Assembly: GCF_011059135.1 (NCBI RefSeq)
Contig: NZ_JAALGD010000024.1
Coordinates: forward strand, 1-47,263
Source: Brevibacillus sp. SYP-B805
GTDB taxonomy: Bacteria > Bacillota > Bacilli > Brevibacillales > Brevibacillaceae
DNA length: 47,263 nucleotides
Direction: 5' to 3'
How positions within the stretch are numbered: the stretch's first letter is position 1; each line of letters begins with the position of its first letter. Below, one piece after another: positions 32,529-42,094 of this stretch. The translations under genes and the position numbers were made by a program. The notes beneath the pieces were generated by a model. That model worked only from the letters and a program-made list of their open reading frames with translations, ran no database searches and was not told the DNA's origin.

Positions 32529-33476
32529 TCAGCGGGCGAAAATTCGGGTGCCTCCCTCTCCAAGCAGGGCGGCGTAGGCTTTTTCCAAGGATGTGATGAT
32601 GGCGGTTCTACCGGTTTTGGATTCCGCAAACTTCACCGCCGCCTGCACTTTCGGAAGCATGCTGCCCGGAGCAAAATGTCCTTCCTGAATGTATTGCTTC
32701 ATCTGCTCCGTCGTAACCGTTCCCAAATCCGTTTGATTTGGTTGCCGAAAGTGGATCGACACTTTCTCCACAGCCGTCAGGATCAGCAGGATGTCGGCGT
32801 CGAGCTGTTCAGCCAGTTTTTCGGCAGCTAGGTCTTTGTCAATGACCGCTTCCACTCCCTCAAGTGTTCCGTCCTCCCGGCGAATGACCGGAATTCCGCC
32901 ACCGCCGACCCCGATTACGATGTAGCCGTCATGAACCAGGTCCCGAATGACTTCTTTTTCGACTATATCTATGGGAATCGGGGAGGGAACCACCCGCCGC
33001 CATCCCCGGCCGGCATCCTCCTTGAACACATGGTTTTTCTCCCGCATGATCTTCCGTGCTTCCGATTCCGTATAGAAGGGACCGATCGGCTTGGTTGGAT
33101 GGTCAAAGGCCGGGTCATCGGGATCCACCACCACTTGTGAAATGACGGTGGCCGCTTCTTTGCGAATGCCAGCCTTAACCAGCGATTTGTCAATGGACCG
33201 CTGCAACCAGTATCCGATCATTCCCTGGCTCATGGCGTCACATGTGTCCAGCGGCATTGCCGGAGTTTTGGCCGTATTTGCCGCATGCTGCTGCAGGACA
33301 AGATTGCCAACTTGCGGTCCGTTGCCATGGACCACCATAATTTCATATCCTGCCTTGATAATATCCAACAGTTGTTCGGCGGTTTCTTCGCATACTTTCT
33401 GCTGGGACTCAGCAGTAGCCAGTTCGTTTTCTTTCTGCAACGCGTTTCCGCCAAGAGCGATCACGACTCTTTTCAT
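32529..33476 (-). CDS. arcC: Carbamate kinase
   Basis: 315 aa. Amino acid kinase family enzyme that makes ATP from carbamoyl phosphate and ADP, the energy-yielding last step of the arginine deiminase pathway. Diagnostic parts: MKRVVIALGGNALQ, MVVHGNGPQVGNLVLQQ, DTCDAMSQGMIGYWLQ, GVGGGGIPV and LTAVEKVSIHFRQPNQ. GGAG precedes the ATG. It is the last gene of arcABDC. Confidence 0.96.
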   Translation of the reverse strand: MKRVVIALGGNALQKENELATAESQQKVCEETAEQLLDIIKAGYEIMVVHGNGPQVGNLVLQQHAANTAKTPAMPLDTCDAMSQGMIGYWLQRSIDKSLVKAGIRKEAATVISQVVVDPDDPAFDHPTKPIGPFYTESEARKIMREKNHVFKEDAGRGWRRVVPSPIPIDIVEKEVIRDLVHDGYIVIGVGGGGIPVIRREDGTLEGVEAVIDKDLAAEKLAEQLDADILLILTAVEKVSIHFRQPNQTDLGTVTTEQMKQYIQEGHFAPGSMLPKVQAAVKFAESKTGRTAIITSLEKAYAALLGEGGTRIFAR

Positions 33477-33500
33477 GTTGTACTCCTCTCCATCCCATAT

Positions 33501-34919
33501 TTAAGGTGCTATGGTTCCGTTTGCCATGAGGGCGATGGAAACGGCCGCCATGATCAGGATAACGGCGGCAGCGCCCAGTTCATACCCCTTGAACGGCTTT
33601 TCTCCTTGTTCCTTGCGCGCCTTCAGGTAGAAGAAAATTCCCGGCGCGTACAGGACGGACACCATCAGAAGATACGACAGCCCTGCCGCATAAACGAGCC
33701 AAATCGAATAGATCGTGGCCACGATGCCAAGGAACAGGTCCTTGCCGCGTCTTTCTTCCCCGCCGTAACTTTCACCCGTATAAGCCAGCTTCAATTGGTA
33801 CAAGGCGGAGAACAGGTAGGGCAGCAGAATCGCGACCCCGGCCATGGAATAAAGCGCTTTGTAGGTGGATTCTGAAAACAGCACCAGCAGGATGAAAGTC
33901 TGGATTAATCCGTTGGTCAGCCAGAGGGAGGCACTGGGAGTTCCGTTTTCGTTCTCCCTGGCCAGCCATTTCGGCAACACGCCATCCTTGGCGGCCACAT
34001 AAGGAATTTCCGATGCCAGGAGGGTCCATCCCAGCAGGGCTCCCAGCAGGGACACCACCAGACCGAGATTGATAACCGCCGCTCCCCATTTGCCGACTAC
34101 CGATTCCATGACGTATGCCATCGAAGGGGGTTCCAACTCCGCCAATTCCGGTTGGCTCATAACTCCCAACGAGAAGATGGAGATCAACACGTAGATCAGC
34201 ATGGTGACAAGCAATCCCATGACGGTAGCCCGACCGACATCCCTGCGCTCTTTCGCACGGCCCGACAGCACGACAGCGCCTTCCACCCCAATAAACACCC
34301 ACAGGGTTACCAGCATGGTGCTTTTGACTTGTTCCTGCACCGTCGGCCAATCAAATCCACCTTTCCCCCAGAAATCCTGATGGAAAATGTCGGCTTTGAA
34401 CGCGAAGATCATGATGATAATGAACAGAAAGATCGGCACCAGTTTTGCGATGGTGGTTATCAAATTGATAAATGAAGCTTCTCTGACACCTTTCAGGACC
34501 AGTGCGTGGACGACCCATAGAATGATCGTTGCCCCGATGATGGATGCCAGGTTATTGCCTTCCCCGAAAACCGGGAAAAAGTAGCTGAGAGCACTGAACA
34601 AGAGCGTGGCGTAGGCTACGTTTCCCAGCCAGGCGGAGATCCAGTAGCCCCACGCCGAGTTAAAGCCCAAAAATTCGCCGAACCCGGCCCTGGCGTAGCT
34701 GTATATCCCACCGTCCAGTTCCGGTTTGCGCAGGGCCAGATTCTGGTAAACCAGCGCCAGGGCAATCATGCCGATACCTGTGATGATCCAGCCGACAATG
34801 ACCGCCCCACTGTTGGCTCCGGACGCCATGTCGCTCGGAAGGTTGAAGGCGCCTCCACCGATCATGGATCCGACTACCAGTGCGGTCAGGGAGAACAGTC
34901 CGAGTTTATTCTCTTTCAT
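33501..34919 (-). CDS. arcD: Arginine:ornithine antiporter
   Basis: 472-aa APC-superfamily (basic amino acid/polyamine antiporter) transporter with 12 predicted membrane segments. The start [24 protein letters not shown] is the family's substrate-binding first helix. Other marks are [46 protein letters not shown] and [17 protein letters not shown]. It exchanges extracellular arginine for ornithine without energy cost. ATG at 34919 is chosen: AAGGAGTG lies about 6 nt upstream, while the GTG three codons earlier overlaps that site. It lies between arcB and arcC. Confidence 0.93.
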   Translation of the reverse strand: MKENKLGLFSLTALVVGSMIGGGAFNLPSDMASGANSGAVIVGWIITGIGMIALALVYQNLALRKPELDGGIYSYARAGFGEFLGFNSAWGYWISAWLGNVAYATLLFSALSYFFPVFGEGNNLASIIGATIILWVVHALVLKGVREASFINLITTIAKLVPIFLFIIIMIFAFKADIFHQDFWGKGGFDWPTVQEQVKSTMLVTLWVFIGVEGAVVLSGRAKERRDVGRATVMGLLVTMLIYVLISIFSLGVMSQPELAELEPPSMAYVMESVVGKWGAAVINLGLVVSLLGALLGWTLLASEIPYVAAKDGVLPKWLARENENGTPSASLWLTNGLIQTFILLVLFSESTYKALYSMAGVAILLPYLFSALYQLKLAYTGESYGGEERRGKDLFLGIVATIYSIWLVYAAGLSYLLMVSVLYAPGIFFYLKARKEQGEKPFKGYELGAAAVILIMAAVSIALMANGTIAP

Positions 34920-34957
34920 TGTTCTCACTCCTTAGATTGGTTGCTCCTTCAAGGCAA

Positions 34958-35947
34958 CTACAAGGTTGCCGCCATGATGGCTTTGATCGTGTGCAACCGG
35001 TTTTCCGCCTGGTCAAACACCAGTGAATGCCTGCTCTGGAACACTTCATCGGTGACCTCCATCTCCCGGAGCCCATATTCCTCATAAATTTTTCGCCCCA
35101 CTGTGGTTTCGAGGTCATGGAAAGCCGGCAGACAGTGGAGGAAGATAACGTCCGGATTGCCGGTCATGCGGAGCATGTCCATGTTGACCTGATAGGGTTT
35201 TAAAAGGGAAATACGCTCTGCAAACCGGTCTTCTTCTCCCATGGACACCCAAACGTCAGTGTAGATGACATCGGCCCCGAGGACTCCTTCTTCAATATCT
35301 TCCGTCAAGGTGATGACCGCTCCCGTGTTTTTTGCAATCGCAAGGGCGGTTTGCACGAGATCCTCTTCCGGCCAGAGCTGTTTCGGTGCCACAATCCTGA
35401 AATCGAGTCCCATTTTGGCGGAACCGATCATCAGCGTATTGCCCATGTTGTTCCGGCCATCACCGACGTAGGCCATTCTGATTCCTTCCAAGCGGCCAAA
35501 ACGCTCCTTAATCGTAAGGAAGTCAGCAAGAATTTGCGTCGGATGGTATTTGTCGGTGAGCCCGTTCCATACGGGAACCCCTGCGTGCTTAGCCAGTTCT
35601 TCCACTGTTTCGTGATTGAAGCCGCGGAACTCGATGCCGTCGAACATTCTTCCGAGAACCTTGGCGGTATCGGCCACCGATTCTTTATTCCCCAGCTGGA
35701 TATCATCCTTGCCCAAGTATTCGGGATGGGCGCCAAGATCCACGCAGGCTACCACAAATGCGCAACGGGTACGGGTGGACGGCTTTTCAAACAACAGGGC
35801 GATGTTTTTGCCCTCCAACAGTTTCGGCAATACTCCCGCATATTTCTGGGCTTTCAACTGCTTGGAAAGATCCAGCAGGAATCCGATTTCCTGCGGCGTA
35901 AAGTCTTCCAGTTTCAAAAAATGTCTCCGTTTCAGATTGAATGCCAT
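34958..35947 (-). CDS. arcB: Ornithine carbamoyltransferase (catabolic context)
   Basis: 329 aa. Carbamoyl-phosphate-binding STRTR (57-61), then the [15 protein letters not shown]-type SMG-loop region (here [15 protein letters not shown]), the HPTQ motif ([13 protein letters not shown]) and the ornithine-site [10 protein letters not shown]. In this operon it runs in the phosphorolysis direction, citrulline to ornithine plus carbamoyl phosphate. AAGGAGA precedes the ATG. It follows arcA by 37 bp. Confidence 0.96.
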   Translation of the reverse strand: MAFNLKRRHFLKLEDFTPQEIGFLLDLSKQLKAQKYAGVLPKLLEGKNIALLFEKPSTRTRCAFVVACVDLGAHPEYLGKDDIQLGNKESVADTAKVLGRMFDGIEFRGFNHETVEELAKHAGVPVWNGLTDKYHPTQILADFLTIKERFGRLEGIRMAYVGDGRNNMGNTLMIGSAKMGLDFRIVAPKQLWPEEDLVQTALAIAKNTGAVITLTEDIEEGVLGADVIYTDVWVSMGEEDRFAERISLLKPYQVNMDMLRMTGNPDVIFLHCLPAFHDLETTVGRKIYEEYGLREMEVTDEVFQSRHSLVFDQAENRLHTIKAIMAATL

Positions 35948-35984
35948 ATCGATCTCTCCTTGTCAGGGAATAGTGTTGATAGGT

Positions 35985-37217
35985 TCAGATATCGTCTCGG
36001 ATCAACGGCATGCTCATGCAACGAGGGCCCCCGCGTCCGCGGGCCAGTTCGGAACTGGGCACTTCGATCACCTCAACCCCATGCTCCCGCAGCAATTGGT
36101 TGGAAACATAGTTGCGGTCGTAGGTAATGACAACCCCCGGTGCGATGGCCAGTGTGTTTGAACCGTCATTCCACTGTTCGCGGGCGGATGCAATCGAGTC
36201 ACCGCCTCCGCAGGGGATCAGATCCACCTCCTGCAGGTCCAGCACTTCTTTCAGAGTCTGGATCAGGTTGTTACGTTCGGTAATCTTCACGGTTCCTTTT
36301 TCTTCGCCCGGTTCCAGGATAAATATCCTCATTTCCCCGTACGGACCCAGAATGGCTGGATGGACGGTAAATTTGTCCCGGTCGACCATGGTGAATACGG
36401 TGTCAAGGTGCATAAAGGCGCGTGATTTTGGGATTTCCACCGCAACGACTTTGCGAATGTCCTTCTGGCCGGCAAACAGGCTCAACGCAATGCGCTCGAT
36501 GGCCTGCGCAGTGGTCCTTTGGCTGACTCCGATGGCCAATACATTCTTGCTGAGAACCAGTTGGTCACCGCCTTCCATTGAGAACCGGAATTCGCGGTTG
36601 AACCAGATGGGAATTTTGTGGGACGCGTAGCGCGGATGGTAGCGGATGATGTACTCCATGAACAGCGACTCGCGTTTTCGGGCCCCCCGGTTCATCCTGT
36701 TTATGGAAATTCCGTCGCCGATAACGGCGGCCGGGTCCCGGGTAAAGTACAGGTTGGGCATCGGGTCCAGGTAGAAAGGGTAGTGGTCTTCCATGATTTC
36801 GTAGAGATGAATCTTCTTCTCTTCCTGGATCTCGTTTTTCCGTATCCCAGCCATAACCTGTTCCACTAACTTTTCATTGGGCAGGGACAGCAGATATTCT
36901 TTGAGATGATGAAATGCGCCGTTGATGTTGGCTTTGCTCTCCTCCAAAAGGTCGTCCACAAACTGTTCTCGGATCTCGTTTGAACTGAGAGTTTCCGCGA
37001 CCAGCTTTTCCAAATAGACCACTTCGATGCCTCGGTTGCGAAGCGCTTGTGCAAAGTAGTCATGTTCTTTCTGGATTGCCGGCAGATAAGGAATATCATC
37101 GAACAGGAGCCTTTCCAAATATTCCGGGGTCAGGTTTTCCACTTCTTTGCCGGGTCGATGAAGGAGCACGGTACGAAGTTCACCGATCTCGGACGTAATG
37201 TGCAGAGGATGTTTCAT
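35985..37217 (-). CDS. arcA: Arginine deiminase
   Basis: 410 aa. Converts arginine to citrulline and ammonia. Guanidino-modifying enzyme fold: the N-terminal [23 protein letters not shown], the [18 protein letters not shown] stretch, [31 protein letters not shown] with the catalytic His, and the nucleophile Cys near the end in [13 protein letters not shown] (C400). AAGGAGGAG precedes the ATG. First gene of arcABDC; its upstream region carries an ArcR-type site. Confidence 0.97.
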   Translation of the reverse strand: MKHPLHITSEIGELRTVLLHRPGKEVENLTPEYLERLLFDDIPYLPAIQKEHDYFAQALRNRGIEVVYLEKLVAETLSSNEIREQFVDDLLEESKANINGAFHHLKEYLLSLPNEKLVEQVMAGIRKNEIQEEKKIHLYEIMEDHYPFYLDPMPNLYFTRDPAAVIGDGISINRMNRGARKRESLFMEYIIRYHPRYASHKIPIWFNREFRFSMEGGDQLVLSKNVLAIGVSQRTTAQAIERIALSLFAGQKDIRKVVAVEIPKSRAFMHLDTVFTMVDRDKFTVHPAILGPYGEMRIFILEPGEEKGTVKITERNNLIQTLKEVLDLQEVDLIPCGGGDSIASAREQWNDGSNTLAIAPGVVITYDRNYVSNQLLREHGVEVIEVPSSELARGRGGPRCMSMPLIRDDI

Positions 37218-37244
37218 CGATTTCTCCTCCTTGTTGATTGCTGA

Positions 37245-37293
37245 AAGGAACGTTCCTTATCTTCAGTATAAGAGGTCGAATCGTGTCGGATTG
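37245..37293 (-). promoter_or_regulatory. Promoter region of arcABDC with a start-site palindrome
   Basis: The minus-strand -10 TATACT lies at 37265-37270; 17 bp further upstream the -35 position reads CAATCC, a poor match consistent with an activated promoter. The 14-bp perfect palindrome AAGGAACGTTCCTT (37245-37258) covers the predicted start. Confidence 0.55.
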
Positions 37294-37313
37294 TGAAGAT
37301 GGCGCCAATCATT

Positions 37314-37331
37314 TTGTGAAATTATTCACAA
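37314..37331. promoter_or_regulatory. Crp/Fnr-type (ArcR) binding site upstream of arcA
   Basis: TTGTGAAATTATTCACAA has TTGTGA and TCACAA perfectly inverted around six bases. Its centre is about 64 bp upstream of the predicted arcA start, a class I activator position. An ArcR-like protein is encoded at the other end of the operon. Confidence 0.78.
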
Positions 37332-37733
37332 ATGAATTCTGTGATGGTTTGTGTTTATTCTCCAAAATGTATACATATACAAACGTTTCACAATCCCTCA
37401 AATGATGGATGGAATTGAAGCAACGATCTGCAGCTTTGGGGGGGAGGAACTGTTTTCTTCAGATCCCGAAGAAAACGAATAAAACTTGCATACGCGATGA
37501 AACTGAACAAATTGTGAATATCGTTTTCCAAAGTAACGTAACCGCTGTCTGTCATTGCAACTCATTCGCTTCCGAGCAAAGATGCGACTGCCCGTCGAAA
37601 ATGACAACACCGTCCCTCCATTACGGGGACGGTGTCTTTACGTTGTTAAACCGGTTCACCGTGGATCTGGTTTGTCACCTGGTCAAAGACCGGAAGGCTG
37701 TTTGAAGGAAGAAAATCCACTGCGAATTTGCCG
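37332..37733. other. Non-coding interval between arcA promoter and luxR
   Basis: No convincing gene. It holds isolated TTTCACAA and TTGTGAA half-sites (near 37384 and 37510) and a hairpin ACACCGTCCC / GGGACGGTGT (37607-37635), probably the terminator of the LuxR-type gene with a weak T-rich tail. Short open frames here have no ribosome binding sites. Confidence 0.6.
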
Positions 37734-38207
37734 TTACTCGAAATCTAATAGTCCTTTTTTCAACGCGTATTTCACCAGTTCGGCGCGGCTTTTTAGGTTT
37801 AGTTTCTCCATCGCTCTTTGTTTATGGGATTCAACCGTTTTTACCGAGATAAAGAGCTGCTCCGCAATCTCTTTGTTCGTGAAGCCTTTGGCACGCTCCT
37901 CCTGATAATGCGGTATGGCAATGAAAGATTTCAGTTGTTCAGTTAGGATAATCGCATAATCTTGAATCTCCTGATAGGTTCTGATGGACAGATGATTCAT
38001 CACAAGAGGCCTGTCAAGCTTGATTACCCGGCCGAAAATCCCTTGCCGCATGGATGTTGTCATCCGTTTGTATCGGTTGCTTCGATTCCCGACAGCTTGC
38101 AGCCATTTGACTTCTCCGTTTTCATTCGCATATGCCAACGCTGCGTAGTCGGATCGTGTATCGACGCTTGCTCTTTCCAAAAAGGTTATCATTTCCTCGT
38201 TTGTCAC
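37734..38207 (-). CDS. GAF-LuxR type transcription regulator, apparently internally deleted
   Basis: 157 aa. Residues about 15-98 resemble the first two thirds of a GAF sensor domain ([22 protein letters not shown], then [18 protein letters not shown]). Residues 103-157 are a LuxR-type HTH ([31 protein letters not shown]). The end of the GAF and the usual LTPREREVL start of the HTH are missing: the text passes directly from SFIAIPH to [10 protein letters not shown] near residue 100. The frame is intact, so an in-frame deletion is likely. GTG at 38207 has GGAGG 7 nt upstream. It follows ldh and lies next to the arc operon. Confidence 0.75.
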   Translation of the reverse strand: MTNEEMITFLERASVDTRSDYAALAYANENGEVKWLQAVGNRSNRYKRMTTSMRQGIFGRVIKLDRPLVMNHLSIRTYQEIQDYAIILTEQLKSFIAIPHYQEERAKGFTNKEIAEQLFISVKTVESHKQRAMEKLNLKSRAELVKYALKKGLLDFE

Positions 38208-38222
38208 ATGCGTGCCTCCAGA

Positions 38223-39188
38223 TTAAAAACCGATTGATGTTAACAACTCTTTAAGCTTGCCGGCGGATCTCTGAAATAATTCGCGTTCTGTATCGCTCAA
38301 AGGAAGAGAAACAATTTGTTCAATTCCATCCTTACCGATTATCGCCGGTACACCTAAGCAGACATCACTGACTCCCAGATAATTCTCCAAATAACAGGAG
38401 ACGGGCAAAATGGACTTTTGGTCTTCCAGAATGGATTCACAAATACGGGCAAGCGCAAGAGCGATCGCATAATTGGTTGCCCCCTTGTTTTCGATAATTT
38501 GATAAGCGGCATTCTTCGTATTGTGGAAGATTCGGTCCTTTTGTTCCGGCGACAAGTAAAATTGACTTCCTGGATCGTTACTTGCCACGTTAATTCCCGC
38601 TACTGTCAAAGAACTCCATAAGGGGACCTCTGAATCACCGTGTTCACCAATGATGAGTCCGTGAACACTGCGTGGGTCGACCTTTAATGTATCGCCGATG
38701 AGATATCTGAATCTTGAGGTGTCTAACAGCGTGCCTGATCCGATCACGTGGCCTCTTTTCCAGCCTGATAATTTTAATGCTACTTGCGTCAGGATATCCA
38801 CTGGATTGGTTGCGACCAACAATATCCCGGACTGATTATGCTTGTTGATCTCGCCAATGATTTCTCGAAAAATGGCGACATTGCGGTTCATCAAATCAAT
38901 TCTTGTCTCTCCTGGCATTTGTGCAGCACCTGCAGCAATCACAATGATGTCAGCATCTTTGCAGTCCTCAAAACCGCCCGCTTTGATATTTACCGGTTGC
39001 GTTAACATTAGCCCGTGATTGAGATCGAGTACGTCACCCAGCGCTTTTTTTCTGTTTTTATCAATGAGGATGAGCTCGTTCACCAAGCCTTTTAATAAAA
39101 CGGTAAAAGCAAATGTCGATCCAACCTCACCGCATCCAACAATGACGATTTTCCTTGATTTCCCCATCTCTTCATTACCCGCTTTCAT
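38223..39188 (-). CDS. ldh: L-lactate dehydrogenase
   Basis: About 321 aa. Reduces pyruvate to L-lactate with NADH, regenerating NAD in fermentation. Nucleotide motif IVGCGEVGSTFA, substrate loop AGAAQMPGETRIDLMNRN with the lactate-specific Gln and Arg, TNPVDILT, and the catalytic His in IIGEHGDSEVPLWS. Starts at 39188 (MKAGNEEMGK) or 39167 (MGKSRKIV) are both possible; neither has a strong ribosome binding site. It is upstream of the LuxR-type gene by 15 nt and divergent from the DoxX gene. Confidence 0.93.
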   Translation of the reverse strand: MKAGNEEMGKSRKIVIVGCGEVGSTFAFTVLLKGLVNELILIDKNRKKALGDVLDLNHGLMLTQPVNIKAGGFEDCKDADIIVIAAGAAQMPGETRIDLMNRNVAIFREIIGEINKHNQSGILLVATNPVDILTQVALKLSGWKRGHVIGSGTLLDTSRFRYLIGDTLKVDPRSVHGLIIGEHGDSEVPLWSSLTVAGINVASNDPGSQFYLSPEQKDRIFHNTKNAAYQIIENKGATNYAIALALARICESILEDQKSILPVSCYLENYLGVSDVCLGVPAIIGKDGIEQIVSLPLSDTERELFQRSAGKLKELLTSIGF

Positions 39189-39509
39189 CACGTAATGCCA
39201 TAAGTGTAGAACATTTCCTCGAACATGTAAGTCGGGAAACTCCCTATTCCTAAGGGAAATTCTCCTGATTTTTTCATTTTTGTTCCTGTACGATGAAACA
39301 ATGAGTCCGTGACGCGGGCCATTTCCTGCCCAGGCTGAGCAGCCTTCCCCTTTCTTCAGCATTTCCTTCCACAGAAATCAGGGAGGGCTCTCCTGTGTTT
39401 CAGGGAGCTCCCCTACATACAACGTCATCCCATCGCCCCTACAATGAAAGTGAGCCCTCGGTCAAAACGAACGCGTTTGACTGAAGGCTTCATCCAATCA
39501 GATCATGTG
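39189..39509. other. Intergenic region between ldh and the DoxX gene
   Basis: Divergent promoter region. It contains an interrupted inverted repeat GGGAG...CCTG / CAGG...CTCCC (about 39380-39414). I see no clear -35/-10 pair and no Crp-type palindrome. The open frame that precedes the DoxX start lacks a ribosome binding site and is probably not translated. Confidence 0.4.
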
Positions 39510-40046
39510 ATGGAGATGACCGTTTTGATCGTCAATTGGCTGCGAAACAATGGGTATGCTTCTGTCCTGCTGTTACTCGCCCGTTTATACATCGGGTGGG
39601 AATGGCTCACCGCTGGCTGGGAAAAGTTGACTGGTGCAAAAGGTTTTAGCGCCGCCAAATTCCTGCAGAACGCTGTCGCTCATCCCGTTACCAGCCATAA
39701 TGAAGTGGTGTATCCTACCTACACAGCGTTCCTGCAAAGCTTTGCCCTGCCTCATGTCGAGCTGTTCAACTTCCTGATTCCGTGGGGAGAGTTTCTTGTG
39801 GGTCTTGGTTTGATTCTCGGCTGCTTGACCACTGCTGCCGGATTCTTTGGAGTGATGATGAACTTCGCTTTCCTGCTGGCCGGAACCGTCTCCTCTAACC
39901 CTCGGATGATTTTGTTCGGAGTCTTCCTGTTAGTCGGCGGACGCAATACGGGCGCCATCGGTCTCGACCGCTATCTGTTCCCGCTTTTCGACCGCTGGTT
40001 TCATAAGCCCCCCAACAAACCGGTAGTCCTGAAACCGAAAAAATAA
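39510..40046 (+). CDS. DoxX family membrane protein
   Basis: About 178 aa. DoxX-like four-helix membrane protein: VLLLLARLYIGWEWLTAGWEKL is the family's first helix with the W..GW.KL signature, followed by LFNFLIPWGEFLVGLGLILGCLTTAAGFFGVMMNFAFLLAG and a final segment. A basic C-terminal tail stays in the cytoplasm. DoxX proteins are linked to thiosulfate:quinone reduction in archaea and to redox membrane complexes in other bacteria. The start is uncertain: 39510, 39516 and 39444 are in frame and none has a strong ribosome binding site. Confidence 0.8.
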   Translation: MEMTVLIVNWLRNNGYASVLLLLARLYIGWEWLTAGWEKLTGAKGFSAAKFLQNAVAHPVTSHNEVVYPTYTAFLQSFALPHVELFNFLIPWGEFLVGLGLILGCLTTAAGFFGVMMNFAFLLAGTVSSNPRMILFGVFLLVGGRNTGAIGLDRYLFPLFDRWFHKPPNKPVVLKPKK

Positions 40047-40080
40047 CAACGAGTTGATGAATCAGTAGAGGGAGGAATTG

Positions 40081-40283
40081 GTGGATATGTTTCGAAAAGT
40101 TCTAGTCGCTGTAGACGGGTCGGACGCTTCAAATAAAGCGGTGCAATGGACATGTAAAGCCTTTCAGGCATTGCCGCAAACCCATTTTACCTTTCTCTTT
40201 GTACGCCAGCCTTTCCCACCGATGGCGTTCAGCAGCGGTTAGTGCTCCATCATGCCAAATGCGCTGTGCTGGTCGTTCGCTGA
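40081..40283 (+). pseudogene. Universal stress protein gene, internally deleted and frameshifted
   Basis: From GTG at 40081 (GGAGG 5 nt upstream) the frame reads the start of a UspA domain: MFRKVLVAVDGSDASNKAV, continuing to FTFLFVRQPFPPMAF, then stops at 40240. In a frame shifted by two the last part of a UspA domain follows at once: VQQRLVLHHAKCAVLVVR ending at 40283. About 70 codons of the middle, including the ATP-binding GxxG...GS motif, are missing. It is adjacent to an intact two-domain paralogue. Confidence 0.78.
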
Positions 40284-40306
40284 CCGTTGGAGAGGGGGAT
40301 TTGCTC

Positions 40307-41161
40307 ATGATACGCATATTGCTGCCCATAGATGGTTCCGAACCATCCAAGCGCGCCTTGGAATCCGCCCTGGCGTTGGCAACGCAAGAAGATCATCTGA
40401 CGCTTCTTCATGTGTTACAGCCGTTTCCCGCCCAGCACACCGTTCACTACCTGAGTGCCAAGCGGATCAAAGAGATTCAAAGCCAAGATGCGATGCGGAT
40501 GATGGCCCCCTTTCTGCAGCAGGCGGAGAAGGAGGGCATCCCGCACAGCTTGCATGTAGCGTACGGCGTCCCCGATGAGATCATCGGGCGCTATGCAGAA
40601 AACAACCACGACCTTGTCATCATGGGGACGCATGGATACGACGCCGTCTCCAGCTTCCTGCACCACAGCGTCAGCTACCCGACCCTGCAGCGCCTCACCA
40701 TTCCCGTCGTGCTGATACCGGAAGCAAAAATGAACCCCCGTCCCTTCCGGAAGATCCTCATCGCTGTCGACGGGTCGGAATACGCATGGAAGGCGGCCGA
40801 GGCAGCCATCAACCTCGGACGTAGAACAGAAGCACACTTCTCCCTTTTGCATGTGGTTGTTCCTCCCATCGTGAACACCGGCCTGGAAAACATGGAATGG
40901 ACGAGCGATGCAGAACTGTTGGAGAGCGGCAAATCCGTTGTCGAGAAATACGAGCAGCGGTTCATCTCTCATCAATTGCCCTATACGACCCATGTGGCTG
41001 TCGGGGATCCTGGCCACCTGATCCAAGCGTTTGCCGAAGAAACCGGCTCAGACTTGATCGCCATGGGCCATCGCGGCCTCAACCGGCTCGCCGGTATCCT
41101 GCTGGGCAGCGTCGTTTACAAGGTGATCCACGGCACGAAGATACCTCTCCTTATCGCATAG
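40307..41161 (+). CDS. Universal stress protein with two UspA domains
   Basis: 284 aa with tandem UspA domains (about 1-137 and 145-284), each starting with the ILLPIDGSE / ILIAVDGSE strand. The second keeps the ATP-binding GHRGLNRLAGILLGSV (G-x2-G-x9-GS); the first has GTHGYDAVSSFLHHSV with His for the second-last Gly and may not bind nucleotide. ATG at 40307 has GGGGGA upstream. Tandem Usp proteins are common in stress and anaerobic survival regulons, which suits the arginine/lactate fermentation neighbours. It ends at a strong terminator. Confidence 0.9.
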   Translation: MIRILLPIDGSEPSKRALESALALATQEDHLTLLHVLQPFPAQHTVHYLSAKRIKEIQSQDAMRMMAPFLQQAEKEGIPHSLHVAYGVPDEIIGRYAENNHDLVIMGTHGYDAVSSFLHHSVSYPTLQRLTIPVVLIPEAKMNPRPFRKILIAVDGSEYAWKAAEAAINLGRRTEAHFSLLHVVVPPIVNTGLENMEWTSDAELLESGKSVVEKYEQRFISHQLPYTTHVAVGDPGHLIQAFAEETGSDLIAMGHRGLNRLAGILLGSVVYKVIHGTKIPLLIA

Positions 41162-41212
41162 ATGCCTCGTCGTTACGTCAGTCGTTGGCATCGCCAGGTT
41201 GCGGGGTAAGAG

Positions 41213-41242
41213 AATCGAGTGGACATTCCACTCGATTTTTCT
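41213..41242 (+). terminator. Terminator of the universal stress protein gene
   Basis: Perfect 10-bp stem AATCGAGTGG / CCACTCGATT (41213-41222, 41228-41237) with a 5-nt loop, followed by TTTCTTT. It marks the edge of the GC-rich core gene region. Confidence 0.9.
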
Positions 41243-41303
41243 TTAGATGGAATGTAACAAAAAGGAAATCTATAACGTCTAAACGTGACGATGAGGAGGT
41301 GGA

Positions 41304-41669
41304 ATGATGAAACTTGTAGCAATCTCCATCACGCTCATCCTGCTGATGAATTTCAACGCTCTTCAAGCCAATGAGATTGGGAATGTTGCAAAGAAAGAAC
41401 CAGCAACGGAAAACTGTATCAATAAAATTGATGAATTTGAACCAGCTATCATGTGGAATAACATCACGTATAAGAAAAACTATGAGTCGGATACGACTGG
41501 CTTGCGGCGGCGCGGAAAGAAAATCGGTGAAGTCGCATTCAAGATGAACGGAATGGTTTGCCCAGGATACAAAATGAAGAATGGCGATGCGACTTGGGCA
41601 AAATTAGGAACTCCCGTTTACCAGGTAACCGGATATAAGGAACGACTTTCCACTTCCCTTAAAAAGTAA
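41304..41669 (+). CDS. Small secreted protein, possibly C-terminally truncated
   Basis: 121 aa. A signal peptide (KLVAISITLILLMNFNALQA) is followed by an extracytoplasmic region with a strand-rich pattern: EFEPAIMWNNITYKKNYESDT, GKKIGEVAFKMNG, CPGYKMKNGDATWAKLGTPVYQVTGYKERL. Similar lipoprotein-like proteins of Bacillales that I recall continue well past the VYQVTGY motif, so this one may have lost its C-terminus. Right after its stop lies a fragment related to another gene. Two adjacent ATGs (41304, 41307) share the AGGAGGTG site. Confidence 0.6.
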   Translation: MMKLVAISITLILLMNFNALQANEIGNVAKKEPATENCINKIDEFEPAIMWNNITYKKNYESDTTGLRRRGKKIGEVAFKMNGMVCPGYKMKNGDATWAKLGTPVYQVTGYKERLSTSLKK

Positions 41670-41696
41670 AATTGGTTGCACGCTTCAACCGAGCGA

Positions 41697-41804
41697 GCCA
41701 AAGAAAGGCCTGGCGAAAAATGCTGTTCCTCCGTCCAATCATTTCCTTGCCTTGCTTCCGAATCCTTTCTGTTATGCTTGGTAACCAAGAATACAAACAG
41801 ACCG
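41697..41804 (-). pseudogene. Degenerate copy of part of the thermonuclease gene
   Basis: This 108-bp stretch aligns almost without gaps to 45781-45889, the membrane-segment region of the nuclease gene. For example CTTGGTAACCAAGAAT and AATCCTTTCTG are shared, with identity by eye of about three quarters. On the minus strand it would encode the GYQAYQKG-like segment, but a one-base gap and an in-frame TAA (GCATAACAG) break it. It is a remnant of a duplication or of a former second copy. Confidence 0.7.
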
Positions 41805-42094
41805 GCATCAAAGCGGTTCCTGATCAAGCCACAGCGATCTCCGCACATGACCTAAGCGCATCGTGGAGCAACAACAAAAATAAATGATTTTTACTTCTTT
41901 AATTCCCCCTTTTAGGCGATTTTTGTACGCTTAGATCCGCCCTGTTCCTGAGACCCTTAGCAGGCATAAGAACACGGATTCAGACCGGATGATGACCGCT
42001 AATGGCGATTAGTGGACGGCTTAGCGTAAAGAAAAACCAGATTCTAAAAATCATCATTATTGTATATTTTATCAAATACTGACTAAATCCCTAT

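Noticed and set aside
41672-41887. A 71-codon plus-strand frame
   Set aside because: It runs antisense to the nuclease remnant at 41697-41804 and has no ribosome binding site.
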